Source: CAYLXC01 sp964387865 (lineage in GTDB: Bacteria; Patescibacteriota; Microgenomatia; Daviesbacterales; UBA10151). From it: a stretch of 64,000 bases of DNA. The translations under genes were made by a program, and so were the position numbers. Every line of letters starts with the position of its first letter. Within the stretch, counting starts at the first letter, position 1. The stretch spans positions 25,411-89,410 of the forward strand of contig CAYLXC010000002.1 in NCBI GenBank assembly GCA_964387865.1, in the 5' to 3' direction. Of the stretch, positions 62,963 through 64,000 are shown in pieces. The notes beneath the pieces were generated by a model, which was not told the origin of the DNA, did not search any database, and saw only the letters and a list, made by a program, of their open reading frames with translations.

Positions 62963-63147
62963 TCAACTTCAGTCGCTCGTCACAGTCAAAAAGCACCGTT
63001 CGACTGGATTCTTCTGAATCATTTAGTATTTTACTCCAGTCTTACTATGTGAGAATTTTGTGAATTAGATCTTCACACAAAATTCTCAAATTGCTTTTAT
63101 GACTTATGACTTCGCTCCTTTTCTAAATCTGTTAGAATTCTTGCTAT
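62963..63147. other. Structured intergenic region between the glycan locus and recO
   Basis: This 185-base gap, the longest in the window, contains several inverted repeats: CAGTCG (62970) with CGACTG (63001); GACTGGA (63002) with TCCAGTC (63035), enclosing GATTC-TTCT-GAATC (63007-63020); and a perfect 13-base pair TGAGAATTTTGTG (63050) with its complement at 63076. ATGACTTATGACTT forms a short direct repeat near 63100. No T tract follows the long hairpin, so a classical intrinsic terminator is not clear. It may be a transcript boundary, a degenerate repeat element or a small structured RNA. Confidence 0.5.
63130..63138 (+). promoter_or_regulatory. Candidate extended -10 promoter (TGTTAGAAT) for recO
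   Basis: TGn plus TAGAAT, ending nine bases before the recO ATG at 63148. The leader would be only a few bases. Confidence 0.4.
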
Positions 63148-63801
63148 ATGAGGGGTTTTAAGGCTGAAGGGATTATTTTAAAGAGGAGGGATTTTGGGGA
63201 AGCGGATAGAATTTTGACAGTTTTTACACTCCAAAAAGGCAAGATTTCTGTTTTGGCAAAAGGTGTAAGAAGGATTACTTCAAGACGTGCCGGGAATGTT
63301 GAGCTTTTAAACAGGGTTTCAATGTATCTTTACCAGGGAAAAGGATTACCCATCTTAACTGAGGCTCAAAGCCTGGACACATATCAAGAATTAAAAGAAG
63401 ATCTAACTTTATCCACCTATGCATACCATATTTTAGAGCTTGTAGATAAGCTTACAGCAGAAAATCAGGAAAGTCCACTCATTTATGAGAATTTAATCCA
63501 GGTTTTAAGAAGGCTTGAGAAAAATCCAAGACAGATTTTTATCAGGGCTTTTGAGGCAAAAATTTTAACTATTTTAGGGTTCATAAGCTTTCAGGATCGC
63601 AAACCCGGTTTGCAAGCACAATTTCAAACCGGGTTTGTAGGCTCAATTCTAGAGGATTTAGAAGTTAAGACATGGGATGAGATAGAAAAGATAAAAATAA
63701 ATGAAAAAGAGGCTCTGGAACTTGAGCGCATTCTACGCTATCATTTAGAAAGAGTGATAGAAGGGCATTTAAAAAGTAGACAGTTTTTGAAGAAATTATA
63801 G
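63148..63801 (+). CDS. recO: DNA repair protein RecO
   Basis: RecO of 217 residues, which helps load RecA on SSB-coated DNA in the RecF pathway. The N-terminal OB-fold start is typical: G-I-I-L-K-R-R-D-F-G-E-A-D-R-I-L-T-V-F, then G-K-I-S-V-L-A-K-G-V-R-R. The C-terminal helical domain follows, with A-K-I-L-T-I-L-G-F. Many RecO proteins carry a four-cysteine zinc site after L-G-F; here there is no cysteine at all, and that loop is encoded by a 13-base inverted repeat. Slightly shorter than the usual 230-250 residues. First housekeeping gene after the glycan locus. Confidence 0.9.
   Translation: MRGFKAEGIILKRRDFGEADRILTVFTLQKGKISVLAKGVRRITSRRAGNVELLNRVSMYLYQGKGLPILTEAQSLDTYQELKEDLTLSTYAYHILELVDKLTAENQESPLIYENLIQVLRRLEKNPRQIFIRAFEAKILTILGFISFQDRKPGLQAQFQTGFVGSILEDLEVKTWDEIEKIKINEKEALELERILRYHLERVIEGHLKSRQFLKKL
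63600..63637 (+). repeat. Perfect 13-base inverted repeat inside recO
   Basis: CAAACCCGGTTTG (63600-63612) and its exact complement (63625-63637) flank a 12-base loop. It codes for the loop where other RecO proteins have the zinc site, and looks like a small palindromic element in the gene. Confidence 0.6.
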
Positions 63802-63845
63802 TAGTCTTTAAGGTGGGTTCTCGCTAATCGCTCGAACAATAATTT

Positions 63846-64000
63846 ATGAACAATAGCTTAATGGATAAAATTGTGGCACTTTGTAAAAGACGGGGATTTA
63901 TATATCCCGGGTCTGAAATTTATGGCGGACTTGGTGGTACATGGGACTATGGACCGCTTGGTGCGGAGCTTAAAAGAAACATAAAAAATCAATGGTGGAA
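63846..64000 (+). CDS. glyS: Glycyl-tRNA synthetase, dimeric type (partial, runs off right edge)
   Basis: The first 51 or so codons of a class II aminoacyl-tRNA synthetase. [22 protein letters not shown] is split by the well-known opening F-x-x-P-S/G-x-E-I-Y-G-G, then [14 protein letters not shown], which identifies the alpha2 (eukaryote/archaea-like) glycyl-tRNA synthetase. It charges tRNA-Gly. An ATG at 63861 is a second possible start. It follows recO after 44 bases. Confidence 0.9.
   Translation, partial: MNNSLMDKIVALCKRRGFIYPGSEIYGGLGGTWDYGPLGAELKRNIKNQWW

Noticed and set aside
63050..63088. Calling the 13-base hairpin a definite intrinsic terminator
   Set aside because: No T run follows either arm, so it is listed only as a structured region.
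1..64000. UGA recoded as glycine, as in Gracilibacteria and SR1
   Set aside because: UGA ends many genes at sensible positions (for example the ATGA overlaps) and no in-frame UGA is needed inside conserved domains.
1..64000. CRISPR arrays, tRNA or rRNA genes, insertion sequences or prophage
   Set aside because: Coding sequence fills nearly the whole window; no regularly spaced repeats, no tRNA-like cloverleaf in the gaps, no transposase or integrase genes.

Overview
The window is a 64-kb, AT-rich, very compact bacterial segment that is almost entirely a cell-envelope glycan locus, followed at the right edge by two housekeeping genes (recO and the start of a glycyl-tRNA synthetase gene). Small housekeeping proteins, GHMP/SIS/transaldolase heptose genes, DUF4012, many GT-C membrane proteins, near-leaderless gene starts and the absence of any lipid A, Kdo or outer-membrane export gene suggest a member of the Candidate Phyla Radiation (Patescibacteria), most likely of the Microgenomates type. 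This placement is inference. UGA is used as a stop throughout, so the recoded Gracilibacteria/SR1 lineages do not fit.

Region 1 (1-30150) has genes on both strands in short blocks, often with overlapping tails. It holds: (a) a nucleotide-sugar block at 3024-7086 (SDR epimerase, Gfo/Idh/MocA oxidoreductase, UDP-sugar dehydrogenase-like protein lacking the catalytic cysteine, short-chain dehydrogenase); (b) a transaldolase plus all four enzyme types of the GDP-D-glycero-alpha-D-manno-heptose pathway (GmhA-, HddA-, GmhB- and HddC-like) at 7099-10893; (c) a PLP-enzyme homologue at 12498 with His in place of the PLP lysine (ColD/RfbH 3-dehydratase signature) but without iron-sulfur cysteines, next to an RmlD-like reductase; (d) a nucleotide-sugar dehydrogenase, an extended SDR with an S-T-S-E-V-Y active-site motif and a zinc-binding sugar C-methyltransferase at 22992-26621, plus a second RmlD-like reductase at 28539; (e) six paralogues of one multi-pass membrane protein family (one cut by the left edge); (f) several GT2 and GT4 enzymes and methyltransferases.

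Region 2 (30241-62962) runs entirely on the + strand as one or a few long operons: three giant AftD/YfhO-like GT-C proteins interleaved with small membrane proteins, a Wzx-type flippase, GT2 and GT4 glycosyltransferases, four further GT-C (PMT/ArnT-like) proteins, a hexapeptide acyltransferase, an unknown membrane-anchored protein, a Wzy/WaaL-type polymerase or ligase, a monotopic phosphoglycosyl transferase and a DUF4012 protein.

Together the genes read as a complete surface-polysaccharide factory: unusual activated sugars (GDP-heptose and probably a deoxy, C-methyl-branched sugar) are made in the cytoplasm; the phosphoglycosyl transferase loads the first sugar on a polyprenyl phosphate; GT2/GT4 enzymes extend it; the flippase exports it; and Wzy plus many GT-C enzymes, fed by DPM-like polyprenyl-phosphate sugar synthases, polymerise and decorate it outside. 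The most unusual points are the six-member GT-C-like family with a two-cysteine C-terminal domain, the His-for-Lys dehydratase without an Fe-S site beside GDP-heptose genes, the dehydrogenase with Cys changed to Thr, poly-G tracts at the 5' ends of two divergent envelope genes, and extended -10 promoters placed exactly six bases before start codons.
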